A stretch of 6,603 nt of DNA from Chloroflexota bacterium (lineage in GTDB: Bacteria; Chloroflexota; Dehalococcoidia; DSTF01; RBG-16-68-14): contig JADFRJ010000134.1 of the NCBI GenBank assembly GCA_022561355.1, forward strand, positions 1 to 6,603, written 5' to 3'. How positions within the stretch are numbered: position 1 is the first letter of the stretch; the number at the start of each line of letters is the position of its first letter. Made by a program: the position numbers and the translations under genes. This document shows positions 1-6,603 of this stretch, in pieces. The notes under the pieces were generated by a model, which saw only the letters and a program-made list of their open reading frames with translations, was not told where the DNA came from and ran no database searches.

Positions 1-1894
1 CGTCGCCGGGCGGGCCCGCGGGCGGGCGGCTGCGATAATCCCAGCGGCCGCGCTCGTTGTGGTAGCGCAGCAGGTCGTCGTCGCCGCAGGCGAAGGCGGG
101 CGACCGTAGCGCCGCGATCAAGGCGACTTCGTCCGTAGGATCGTCGATCGCGCGGAGCACAGACAGCAGATCGCGGACTTCCTGCGTGTCGTAGACGAGC
201 GACTGCGATTCGACGCGGTACGGAATGTGGGCTTCTTCCAGCGCCTCCTCAATCTGTGGCAGGACGGTGCGCGTGGGAATCAGGATGGCGATGTCGGCGT
301 AGTTCGCATCGCGAATGGTGTCATCGGCCTGGTCCAACAGTTGCCAGCGCTCGCTCTTGGCGGCGAGGACCGTATGGACGATGTCCTGCGCTTCGAGGAC
401 GCGGATGTCCGCGACGTTCTCTTTATCGACGCTGGCGCGGCCAAAGAGCCGGATGGCAGGCCCTTTGTCCTGCCTGCCGCGGGAGGCCTCAAGCGGCACG
501 TGGGCGGCCTGACCGGGAACCGGCTCCTCACCCATTAGATGGCTGAACATCTCGTTCAGCCAATCGATGACGGGGTGGACGGACCGGTAGTTTTGCTGAA
601 GTTGGACGACTCCCGACGAGAAGCGCTCCTCGGTAGCCTGGTAGAGGTTGATGTCTGCCCGGCGGAAGCGGTAGATCGACTGCTTCGGGTCGCCAACAAA
701 GAAGAGGCGCCCTTCATCGACAGGCGCTTCTTGCCAGGGGACTCCTTCGGCCGGGCCGCTGCCGGCAAGCAGAACCGCTATCTCGATCTGCAGCGGATCG
801 GTGTCCTGAAACTCGTCGATCAGGAGATGCGAGAACTGTTTCCGCACGGCTTCGCGGACGGCGTCGTCGCCTCGCAGGAGGTCGCGCGCCAGGACGAGCA
901 GGTCGTGGAACTCAAGCCGCCCTTGCGACCTGCGCTCCGCCGCATATTCGAGGACGAAGCGCTGAACGGCTGAGAGCAGCGGCGGTATCACGTTGGCGCC
1001 GGCCTGTGCGAGCAGATCGTCCCGGAGGTCTTGCGCTTGCAGCAAGCGGTCGCGCACTTCGTCCACCGAGACCTTCTGCCAGTTGGGCTTGCGGCCCAGG
1101 CGGCTCTTGATGCGAGACGTTTCCAGCAGCACACGGAGCTGGTCGAGTTCGGATTCGGCGGCTGCTAGACGCCGGGCGGCGACTTCGACCCCCTCCAGGT
1201 GTCCTACCATTCTGTCGTCGTGGGCCATGCAGGTGTCTCTCAGTCTGGCGATCGCTTCCAGTTCGCGCGCGAGACCGTTCGTATCGATGGCGATCAACGG
1301 CGGCTGCTCAGATGGATCATCTTGGAGGCGGTCCCAGTTCTGGTGGAGTTTCCGTGCGAGCGTGCACAGGTCTTCGACCTTGAGGCCGATCGTAAACGAG
1401 CGCAGGAGCACGTCTTCGAGGTCACCGTCGTTAAGGAGACGGTCGACGAAAGCGGCCCAGTGCTCTTCGAACGCGATGGAGGCGCTGATCTCGTCCTGTA
1501 CCTCGATTAGGGGAGGGAGGCCGGCTTCCAGGGGGTGCTCAGTAAGGATGCGCTGGGCGAACCCGTGAAGCGTCTCGATGGCGGCGCCATCGAGTTCGGC
1601 CAGCGCGCTCCGACAGCGGTCACGTTCCTCTACTGTGAATGCGTCGGAATCTTGCTCGGCCTGCTCAATTCGAAGGCGGACGCGGTCGCGAAGTTCGGCC
1701 GCGGCGGACTCCGTGAACGTGATGGCGGCAATACTCCGGAGGCGGGCCGTGCCTGACGAGACGAGGCGCACGATTCGTTCGATGAGCTCTCTCGTCTTGC
1801 CGGTGCCGGCCCCGGCCTGGACGAAGAGAGTTGATTTCAGGTCTGTGCGGATGCGATCACGGGCTGCCTGATCGGCGGGCGTCGCCTGGTTCAT
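1..1894 (-). CDS. addA: AddA-like UvrD-family helicase (helicase-nuclease subunit A), 3' end missing
   Basis: This is an open frame from an ATG at 1894-1892 to the window edge, giving about 631 N-terminal residues. It is the expected motor subunit of an AddAB complex, unwinding DNA from double-strand ends for recombinational repair in the cytoplasm. Visible SF1A motifs, in order: a Q-motif-like start (TPADQAARDRI, ~5-15); Walker A AGAGTGKT (27-34); motif Ia ITFTESAAAEL (58-68); ETLHGF (107-112); LEFHDLL (327-333); Walker B LLIDEFQDTD (357-366); motif III VGDPKQSIYRFRRAD (400-414); and motif IV QQNYRS (433-438). Residues ~140-320 would be the 1B insertion, and ~510-630 the start of domain 2. 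Motifs V and VI and any C-terminal nuclease domain lie outside the window, so AddA, RecB and a nuclease-less UvrD paralogue cannot be fully separated. AddA is favoured by the motif wording and the addB neighbour. The start is supported by a strong ribosome-binding site and by the overlap with the addB stop. Confidence 0.88.
   Translation of the reverse strand, partial: MNQATPADQAARDRIRTDLKSTLFVQAGAGTGKTRELIERIVRLVSSGTARLRSIAAITFTESAAAELRDRVRLRIEQAEQDSDAFTVEERDRCRSALAELDGAAIETLHGFAQRILTEHPLEAGLPPLIEVQDEISASIAFEEHWAAFVDRLLNDGDLEDVLLRSFTIGLKVEDLCTLARKLHQNWDRLQDDPSEQPPLIAIDTNGLARELEAIARLRDTCMAHDDRMVGHLEGVEVAARRLAAAESELDQLRVLLETSRIKSRLGRKPNWQKVSVDEVRDRLLQAQDLRDDLLAQAGANVIPPLLSAVQRFVLEYAAERRSQGRLEFHDLLVLARDLLRGDDAVREAVRKQFSHLLIDEFQDTDPLQIEIAVLLAGSGPAEGVPWQEAPVDEGRLFFVGDPKQSIYRFRRADINLYQATEERFSSGVVQLQQNYRSVHPVIDWLNEMFSHLMGEEPVPGQAAHVPLEASRGRQDKGPAIRLFGRASVDKENVADIRVLEAQDIVHTVLAAKSERWQLLDQADDTIRDANYADIAILIPTRTVLPQIEEALEEAHIPYRVESQSLVYDTQEVRDLLSVLRAIDDPTDEVALIAALRSPAFACGDDDLLRYHNERGRWDYRSRPPAGPPGD
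1891..1894 (-). other. ATGA stop-start overlap joining addB to addA
   Basis: The TGA stop of addB (1893-1891) and the ATG start of addA (1894-1892) share bases in the sequence ATGA. Such overlaps usually mark translational coupling, which would help produce the two subunits in equal amounts. Confidence 0.95.
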
Positions 1895-4800
1895 TGGTCA
1901 GGCCCTCCCTCGGAGAGCGTGACGTATTGGGCCAGCTCCGGCGCGCCGCGCTTTCGCTCCCAAGCTCTCGCCTTGTCGCTGGGGCAGACCCGCGTATACG
2001 GGCAGAACATACAGTTGACGTAGGTCCCCTGCTGCGTTGGTCCCGGGCGGGCCGGGAACAGGCCATCGCCGATGCCGTCCACGATTGTGACTAACGCGCT
2101 CTTGAATCTCTCCAGGCGCTCCTCTGTGACTGGGTAGCCAGCTCGCTTGTAGCCCCACTGCTCGGTCGCGAACCAATAGTAGGAGTCGGTCGGGACCTGG
2201 CCGTGAGCCTGCTGAGCGGCGAGGGCGTAGATGGGGAGCTGGAGAAGGGTGCCGCCTTTGATCGGGTCCTTGTCCAGCTTGTCGAATGGCTTCGCGGAGC
2301 CGAACTTGTAATCGAGGACGAGCAGGCGTGAGCCGTCCGGCGCAACGTCTACGCGATCGATGCGGCCGCGGAACGCGATCTTGCGTGTGCCATCGAGGTC
2401 GGCAATCACCGGTGGCCGGTCGCTGTCCTGCACGCCGAAGGCGAACTCGGCATCGGACGGGACGACGCCGAATTCACGGCGCAGCTCGTCATCGGCGTCC
2501 AGGAATCCCTCCAGGTCGCGCATGATGCGTTCGCGGTCTAGCCGCCAGAGCACGGGCCTCCCTGTGATGCCGGACGCTTCGGCTTCATCGCATAGCTCGG
2601 TGCCAATCTGCCGTAGGCGTTGCCGCTGTTCCTCGCTCCAGGGCCGGTCCTCCTCGACCGGGAGCATCTCCGTGATGAAGCGTTCGAGCGCCTTGTGAAG
2701 CAGGTTGCCGCGATCGATTGGGCTCAGCCGCAGCGTCTCCTCCGGGCTGAGGGTTTCGGCAATGTGGAGGACGTTTCCTAGTAGGTACTTGCGGGGGCAG
2801 GCCGCCCAGTTCTGCAGCGCCGTAGGTGAGATCGCCCGGTCCGCTGTCGGCATGAGATCGCTGGCCTCACCAACGTTACCATCCCATCTCGTGAGCTGGC
2901 TGCTGAGGCGCGCCAAGCCGGCTTCAAAGCCGTTGCGGAGGGCGTTGGCGTCATCTGCCACGGCAAGATAGTGGCTGGTAATCTGCCGGCCGCTGCGCTT
3001 CCAGCGGAGGAGGCTGCGCAATCCGTATTCTTGCCCGGACGCCGGTGCGCTGCCGTCCGCGAGCGCTCCTTCGAACGATGGCACAACAGTGAGCCAGGCC
3101 GGCGACGGCCGCTTGTCGAGGTCCTTGCTGTATAGCCTGCGCCCGGCCAGGGCGGACGCGCTCTCGAGCAGCCAGCGTGCGGGGAGCTTTCCGCGATGGC
3201 CGCGCAGGTCGGCTCGCGGGTACACCAGCAGCCGTTCCGGCGCGACGGCGAGCGCCGCGAGATAATCGCGGCGATCTTCCGCACGACGGTCGGTCCGGAG
3301 GGGTATGCCTTCGCCTGCCGCCCTGCGCTCGAAGTCGGGCAGGAGTGGGTCGTCGCGTCCGCGCGGCGGTACGAGTCCCTCGGACATGCCGAGCAGGATG
3401 ACGACGTCGAAGCTGGTACCCATGGCATCGCGTATACGGCCCGTGAATACACCATCGCCGAACCGCCCGATGCGCGAGGCGGGCGCTTCCAGCTCGCGCT
3501 CCAAGGCACGGCGGAAGGTGGACTCGTCCGTTTCAGGCCGGACATCGTCGAGGTGGGCCAATGTTTCGAGCGACCCCTCTATCTTTCGGTACGCCTCGAC
3601 TTCCTGCTCGGGCCAGTCCCGCCGGTGGCCCTCGCCGCCGAGGTATCGCTCCAGGAGATTGCCGGCCCAGCCAGCAAACTCCGCCCAACTCCAGCCTCGC
3701 TCCGGTTGAACGTTGGCCGTAAGGTCTTCGACAAAAGCCGCGAGCCGCTGCGCATGGTCCAGTTCCGCGTTCAGACCACGAATCTGCCCCTCAGGGGCAT
3801 CGTCGCGGCGTTCTAGGGCCTCGCGGCGCTGGAGGGCGCTGCGGCTGTGACTCGCGAGCCGTTCACCCCACTGCGCGGGACCGGCAACGATGCCGGCGGC
3901 GCGCGAGAGCGTGTCCCAGCGATGAGCCGGCGCTGGATCGCGGCCTTCGTACTCGAGGATCGGCCCGGCGCTGAGCCAGTCCATGACAGCATCGCGCCTG
4001 AAATCGAGTTCGCGAAGCCGAAGGAGGCCGAGGAGCGTGCGCCCCGGCATGGTCTGCGCCAGCGGTTGGACTGCTGGTGCGTTGTGTGGCATGCCGGCAG
4101 CCTCGAACTGCTCGTGCGTGAGCAGGGCGTACGGCTGAGCGGTGGGATAGAGGACGGCGATGCGATGCAGAGGGACGCCGTCTGCCAGGCGCTTCGAAAC
4201 GAGCCTGAGCGCGAACCTGACCTCCTCCTCCGCGTCGGTGACGGCGACGATCTCCGTAGCGTTCAGCGCGTCCGGTGCTTCCTCGCGATCAGCCGCGCCG
4301 AACGCCTCCTCGAGCGATGCCACGAGTTGATTGGCGGGCACATCGGCCGCCTCGTCCCCAGTCTGACCGATGAGGACCGTGAGGCCGCCGGCCGAGCCGA
4401 GCGCTCCGATGAAGCGATGCTCGGAGGGCGAAAGCCGCCGTGGCAGATGGACGATGACGTGGCCCACATCTCGGAGTGCGGGAGAGTCAGCGCGAACAGC
4501 CTCGGCCGCCGCGTCCAGCAAGTCTTCTTCATCGTAGTAGCGCTCGGACAGCTTGCGGACGCTGCGGTAGGCGCGCACAACCGTGGCGGCTCGGGGACCC
4601 TGCCGCTCGATCGCGGGCAGGACCGACTCGGGCGAGCGGCGCAGGTCGCGAAGCGTGGTATCGAGGCTGCGTTCGGTCGCTGCGTGGCCGGCGACATCGC
4701 GAAAGACGCCCGGGTCTTCGGCCAAAGCGGCGCGTATGGCTTCGGCGCGGACGGCGTTGGTAAACGGCCGACGCTTTGCGGCGGCGAGGGCAGGAGCGCC

Positions 4801-5043
4801 GAGCAGTTCGGCGACGCGCGCGAGCACGATGAAGCGGACGTTGATGATGCCGTCGTGGCCGGAGACGGCAGACAGCGAGAGTTCGCCGAGTCCCAGGCTA
4901 CGCCGCAGCGAGAGTCCCGCATAGTTCGAGGGAACGGCGACGGTGACGGGCGCGAGCGGGTCGCCGTGCTTGGCGGAGACGATGGCATCCCGCAGCGCGA
5001 GCGTGGCCGCGGGCCCATAAGGGACGACGCGTAACGTGGTCAT
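1891..5043 (-). CDS. addB: AddB-like PD-(D/E)XK nuclease with iron-sulfur motif (helicase-nuclease subunit B)
   Basis: A complete 1050-residue protein, similar in size to known AddB/RexB subunits. The C-terminal nuclease domain is well marked. It has NWAACPRKY with Cys749, GNLLH with His783, Glu866, GRIDRVD with Asp896, LDYK with Asp911 and Lys913, and QLPIY (935-939). It ends in CMFCPYTRVC, with Cys1011, Cys1014 and Cys1020. One distant Cys followed by CxxCx5C is the 4Fe-4S 'staple' known from AddB nucleases, and all four cysteines are present. The N-terminal two thirds resemble a decayed UvrD-like helicase: AEEEVRFALRL (271-281), IAVLYP (295-300), LLGMSEGLVPP near a motif V position (550-560), and DYLAALAVAPERL near motif VI (593-605). 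There is no Walker A motif; the region holds VVPYGPAATLAL (6-17), so ATP hydrolysis is unlikely. Family knowledge suggests this part scans for Chi-like sites. It overlaps addA by four bases. The ATG is the only possible start at this end, since the fifth codon upstream is an in-frame stop and no start codon lies between. Confidence 0.9.
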   Translation of the reverse strand: MTTLRVVPYGPAATLALRDAIVSAKHGDPLAPVTVAVPSNYAGLSLRRSLGLGELSLSAVSGHDGIINVRFIVLARVAELLGAPALAAAKRRPFTNAVRAEAIRAALAEDPGVFRDVAGHAATERSLDTTLRDLRRSPESVLPAIERQGPRAATVVRAYRSVRKLSERYYDEEDLLDAAAEAVRADSPALRDVGHVIVHLPRRLSPSEHRFIGALGSAGGLTVLIGQTGDEAADVPANQLVASLEEAFGAADREEAPDALNATEIVAVTDAEEEVRFALRLVSKRLADGVPLHRIAVLYPTAQPYALLTHEQFEAAGMPHNAPAVQPLAQTMPGRTLLGLLRLRELDFRRDAVMDWLSAGPILEYEGRDPAPAHRWDTLSRAAGIVAGPAQWGERLASHSRSALQRREALERRDDAPEGQIRGLNAELDHAQRLAAFVEDLTANVQPERGWSWAEFAGWAGNLLERYLGGEGHRRDWPEQEVEAYRKIEGSLETLAHLDDVRPETDESTFRRALERELEAPASRIGRFGDGVFTGRIRDAMGTSFDVVILLGMSEGLVPPRGRDDPLLPDFERRAAGEGIPLRTDRRAEDRRDYLAALAVAPERLLVYPRADLRGHRGKLPARWLLESASALAGRRLYSKDLDKRPSPAWLTVVPSFEGALADGSAPASGQEYGLRSLLRWKRSGRQITSHYLAVADDANALRNGFEAGLARLSSQLTRWDGNVGEASDLMPTADRAISPTALQNWAACPRKYLLGNVLHIAETLSPEETLRLSPIDRGNLLHKALERFITEMLPVEEDRPWSEEQRQRLRQIGTELCDEAEASGITGRPVLWRLDRERIMRDLEGFLDADDELRREFGVVPSDAEFAFGVQDSDRPPVIADLDGTRKIAFRGRIDRVDVAPDGSRLLVLDYKFGSAKPFDKLDKDPIKGGTLLQLPIYALAAQQAHGQVPTDSYYWFATEQWGYKRAGYPVTEERLERFKSALVTIVDGIGDGLFPARPGPTQQGTYVNCMFCPYTRVCPSDKARAWERKRGAPELAQYVTLSEGGPDQ
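1903..1910 (-). promoter_or_regulatory. Strong ribosome-binding site of addA
   Basis: On the minus strand AGGGAGGG lies eight bases before the addA ATG, inside the last codons of addB. It is a near-ideal Shine-Dalgarno sequence at ideal spacing and fixes the addA start. It also means addA can be initiated directly as well as by coupling. Confidence 0.85.
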
Positions 5044-5055
5044 TCGGTCGATATG

Positions 5056-6480
5056 TTACCGGGTATTGCCGGCGGGCAGTTGTGGGATTAAGTCAGCGGC
5101 GAATTGGAGGATGAGGACAGCGTCTAGCGAGTTGACGAGGCCATCGCCGTTGACGTCGGCCTCAGCCCGGCAGGCTACCGCGCGTACAAGGCCGGCCTCC
5201 GAATGCAGGATGAGCGCTGCGTCTATCGCGTCCACCGCTCCATCGCAGTTCGCGTCACCAGTCACGAACCTGTCTGGCGTGGGAGTCGGAGGGCTGGGAG
5301 TCTCCGTAGGCGGCCTCGGCGTGTTGGTTGGGCCTTGTCCGCTGCCGCAGATGACGGTCAGGTTGCTCAGCTTCGGGACGACATTGCTATTGTCAGAGAG
5401 CTTGAAGAGCGTTCCGTTGGTGAGAGCGACAGGATCGCCGAACGGGAGCATCCGCAGCTCCGTGGTGCTGTCAGCATCCGGGCAGTTCATCTTTAGTTCG
5501 ATGAAGTTGCCAACGTACGTGCTGACCGGCAGCGGCGGAAGCAGGCCGGTCAAACAGCCGTGCTCCAACGTGCCTTCGGGCGACGAATCCGCTAGGCGGA
5601 CTGACGGCACGCAGTCTGGCGAGACGTACTCGTCGGTCCACAAGTCGGCAGGCTGGTAGTCGAGGTCTGCACCGATGAAGATAGATGTCTGGGCGAGGAT
5701 ATAGCCTTGGTCCGGGATACCTACAATCTCGACGGCCAGCGTGAAGGACGCGCCTTGCGGAATGGTGCAGGTGTCGCCGTCACAGGCGCCGCCTTCCTTG
5801 ACGACCAAGCGCATCTCCGCGTTGCCGGAATCGGGGGTTGGGCTACTTGTAGGCGTTGGCTCGCCGGGTGGAAGCGCGCCCGATCCGCAGATCACCGTGA
5901 GGTCGGTGGCCTTCGGAATGACCTGGGACTGATCCCAACGCTTGAACAGCGCGCCGCTGTCGCCAGCGGGGTCCTCGCCGAATTGCAGTAGCTCCACCAG
6001 CGTGCTGCTCTCAGCGTTCGAACAGGTCATGGACAGATCGACGAAGTTGTCGATGTCTCTGAGCGGGTATGGCGGAAGCAGGCTAGAGGTGCAGCTGTGC
6101 AGGACGGAGTTTGGCACTGCTTCCAACTGATCTCGAACCGGCAAGGAGGCAGCGGCGCATTCGGCCCAGACGAACTCGTCTCTGGCCGTATCCGTTGGCT
6201 TGTAGGCCAGGTCCGGCCCAAAAACAATAAACGAACTGATCTGGCTGTAGTTGGCGGGTGGCCTGACGATGTCAACTGAGAGAGTGAACGAAGCGCCCAA
6301 TTCGACTCTGCACGTATCAGCGTCACACTCCGCACCGCTCTTCACCGTTAGTCTCATTTCAGGGCCGCCCTCTGCGGCAGAAGCGTCGCTAGAAGCGGAC
6401 CAAGGCAAGCTATAGGCCATCGCGCCAGCCAGGATCAGCCCGGCAGCTACAACCAGTAGGAATCGCTTAACCGTTAGCAT
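5056..6480 (-). CDS. Secreted protein with two six-cysteine repeats and a C-terminal dockerin-like module
   Basis: This is a 474-residue exported protein of unknown function. Residues 1-36 form a signal peptide: a short charged start (MLTVKR), a hydrophobic core (FLLVVAAGLILAGAMA), and an Ala-rich cleavage site near ASAA (33-36). Two related domains follow at 41-201 and 222-381. A Thr/Pro-rich linker lies between them and a second follows at ~382-405. Residues 408-469 form a type I dockerin-like pair, with calcium loops DANCDGAVDAID (409-420) and DVNGDGLVNSLD (442-453) and all expected ligand positions filled. Cys412 and Cys437 could form a disulfide. No sortase motif, S-layer domain, catalytic motif or second membrane segment is seen, so the protein is probably released or held by partner binding. 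ATG 6480 is preferred over an in-frame GTG at 6507 because GGAG sits six bases upstream and the signal peptide is then compact; the GTG start would add nine residues. By eye its GC content is lower than that of addB and addA. Confidence 0.85.
   Translation of the reverse strand: MLTVKRFLLVVAAGLILAGAMAYSLPWSASSDASAAEGGPEMRLTVKSGAECDADTCRVELGASFTLSVDIVRPPANYSQISSFIVFGPDLAYKPTDTARDEFVWAECAAASLPVRDQLEAVPNSVLHSCTSSLLPPYPLRDIDNFVDLSMTCSNAESSTLVELLQFGEDPAGDSGALFKRWDQSQVIPKATDLTVICGSGALPPGEPTPTSSPTPDSGNAEMRLVVKEGGACDGDTCTIPQGASFTLAVEIVGIPDQGYILAQTSIFIGADLDYQPADLWTDEYVSPDCVPSVRLADSSPEGTLEHGCLTGLLPPLPVSTYVGNFIELKMNCPDADSTTELRMLPFGDPVALTNGTLFKLSDNSNVVPKLSNLTVICGSGQGPTNTPRPPTETPSPPTPTPDRFVTGDANCDGAVDAIDAALILHSEAGLVRAVACRAEADVNGDGLVNSLDAVLILQFAADLIPQLPAGNTR
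5074..5259 (-). other. Dockerin type I-like double calcium-binding module
   Basis: This encodes residues 408-469 of the secreted protein. Each half has an EF-hand-like loop with ligands at positions 1, 3, 5, 9 and 12 (D-N-D-D-D in the first, D-N-D-N-D in the second), followed by a helix (AALILHSEAGL and AVLILQFAADL). The family binds cohesin domains or acts as a calcium-stabilised C-terminal tag. No dedicated cohesin or scaffoldin gene is visible in this window. Confidence 0.88.
5338..5817 (-). repeat. Domain repeat copy 2 in the dockerin protein
   Basis: This encodes residues 222-381, the second homologous domain. It begins EMRLVVKEGGACDGDTC and ends NLTVICGSG. It matches copy 1 over nearly its full length, including all six cysteines, GASFTLAVEIV, LLPP, FGDP, GTLFK and VVPK. 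The most divergent part is the middle, where copy 2 has ADLDYQPADLWTDEY against PDLAYKPTDTARDEF. The divergence indicates an old internal duplication, not a recent one. Confidence 0.85.
5878..6360 (-). repeat. Domain repeat copy 1 in the dockerin protein
   Basis: This encodes residues 41-201, the first of two homologous domains. It begins EMRLTVKSGAECDADTC and ends DLTVICGSG. Landmarks shared with copy 2 are C(D)xDTC, GASFTL, the LLPP motif, FGEDP, GALFK and VIPK. The six cysteines fall at equivalent places in both copies. The overall pattern of short beta-like stretches suggests an immunoglobulin-like or cohesin-like beta-sandwich, but that is inference only. Confidence 0.85.
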
Positions 6481-6486
6481 GCTCGT

Positions 6487-6490
6487 CTCC
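6487..6490 (-). promoter_or_regulatory. Ribosome-binding site deciding the start of the dockerin protein
   Basis: GGAG on the minus strand is followed by a six-base spacer and ATG at 6480. The alternative GTG at 6507 has only GAAAGG with a three-base spacer, which is too close for efficient initiation. This favours the ATG. Confidence 0.65.
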
Positions 6491-6532
6491 GTCCAAATCC
6501 TGGACACGCACCTTTCGCCAATGTCCGGCTAG

Positions 6533-6538
6533 AGCATA
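6533..6538 (-). promoter_or_regulatory. Candidate -10 promoter element for the dockerin-addB-addA transcript
   Basis: TATGCT on the minus strand matches four of six consensus -10 bases and has TG one base upstream (TGCTATGCT), making an extended -10. No good -35 hexamer lies 16-18 bases upstream. If used, it would start transcription near 6526 and leave a leader of about 46 bases. The rest of 6508-6603 shows no RNA gene, operator or hairpin that I can support. Confidence 0.35.
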
Positions 6539-6603
6539 GCAGAATTCGAGAATGGCGAACGTAGAAATGGCGGTGCCGCGTGTCAGGTAACTACAGGCCA
6601 ATC

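Noticed and set aside
1..30. GC-rich palindromic stretch (GCCCGCGGGC) at the left edge.
   Set aside because: It lies inside the addA frame, encoding a Pro/Gly-rich segment, and is explained by GC-rich codon use. No regulatory role is supported.
539..973. A 144-codon plus-strand open frame opposite the addA Walker B and motif III region.
   Set aside because: It is antisense to the most conserved helicase motifs and has no motif of its own.
993..1568. A 191-codon plus-strand open frame opposite addA.
   Set aside because: It is Ser/Arg-rich low-complexity translation typical of an antisense shadow, and addA fully explains the DNA.
3847..5034. A 395-codon open frame on the plus strand, opposite addB.
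   Set aside because: It lies entirely antisense to a well-supported nuclease gene. Its translation is rich in Arg, Gly and Glu with no recognisable motif. Long antisense frames are common in GC-rich genes.
1..5043. A new anti-phage defence system built from a helicase plus a PD-(D/E)XK nuclease.
   Set aside because: Protein sizes, the iron-sulfur signature and the coupled addB-addA order fit the known AddAB repair complex, which already accounts for degradation of linear foreign DNA. No other defence genes are present.
5044..5090. Possible terminator between the dockerin gene and addB.
   Set aside because: The only pairing seen is a weak CCGG/CCGG stem with no T-run after it, and it overlaps the end of the coding region.
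6552..6590. A 12-codon plus-strand open frame in the leader upstream of the dockerin gene.
   Set aside because: It is too short to support, has no convincing ribosome-binding site, and may occur by chance.

Overview
The window is GC-rich bacterial DNA, and every supported gene lies on the minus strand. Reading in the direction of transcription (right to left), it holds a short promoter-bearing leader, a secreted dockerin-type protein gene, a complete addB-like nuclease gene, and the first ~631 codons of an addA-like helicase gene that runs off the left edge. No tRNA, rRNA, CRISPR array, insertion sequence or attachment site was seen.

The likely host is a Chloroflexota bacterium, perhaps of a Dehalococcoidia/SAR202-like lineage. 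This is an inference. It rests on the GC-rich coding, the Thr/Pro-rich linkers, and a C-terminal dockerin pair of the form GDxNCDG...ADVNGDG...LILQ, which I associate with secreted proteins from that phylum. It has not been tested phylogenetically.

Layout: 6508-6603 is non-coding leader with a weak promoter candidate. 5056-6480 encodes an exported protein with a signal peptide, two tandem six-cysteine repeats, two Thr/Pro-rich linkers and a dockerin-like double calcium-binding module. 5044-5055 is a 12-base gap. 1891-5043 encodes AddB: a dead helicase-like N-terminal part followed by a PD-(D/E)XK nuclease carrying a four-cysteine iron-sulfur signature. 1-1894 encodes the N-terminal part of AddA, an SF1A UvrD-type helicase with intact ATP-binding motifs. 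The addB stop and addA start overlap as ATGA.

AddB and AddA would form an AddAB (RexAB-type) helicase-nuclease that resects double-strand breaks to start recombination and degrades linear foreign DNA. The dockerin protein has no obvious mechanistic link to this. Its tight spacing to addB suggests shared transcription, not a shared pathway. I see no convincing new multi-gene system. The points most worth a second look are the loss of ATPase residues in AddB beside a complete nuclease, the dependence of addB translation on an unrelated upstream gene, and the duplicated six-cysteine domain of unknown function.
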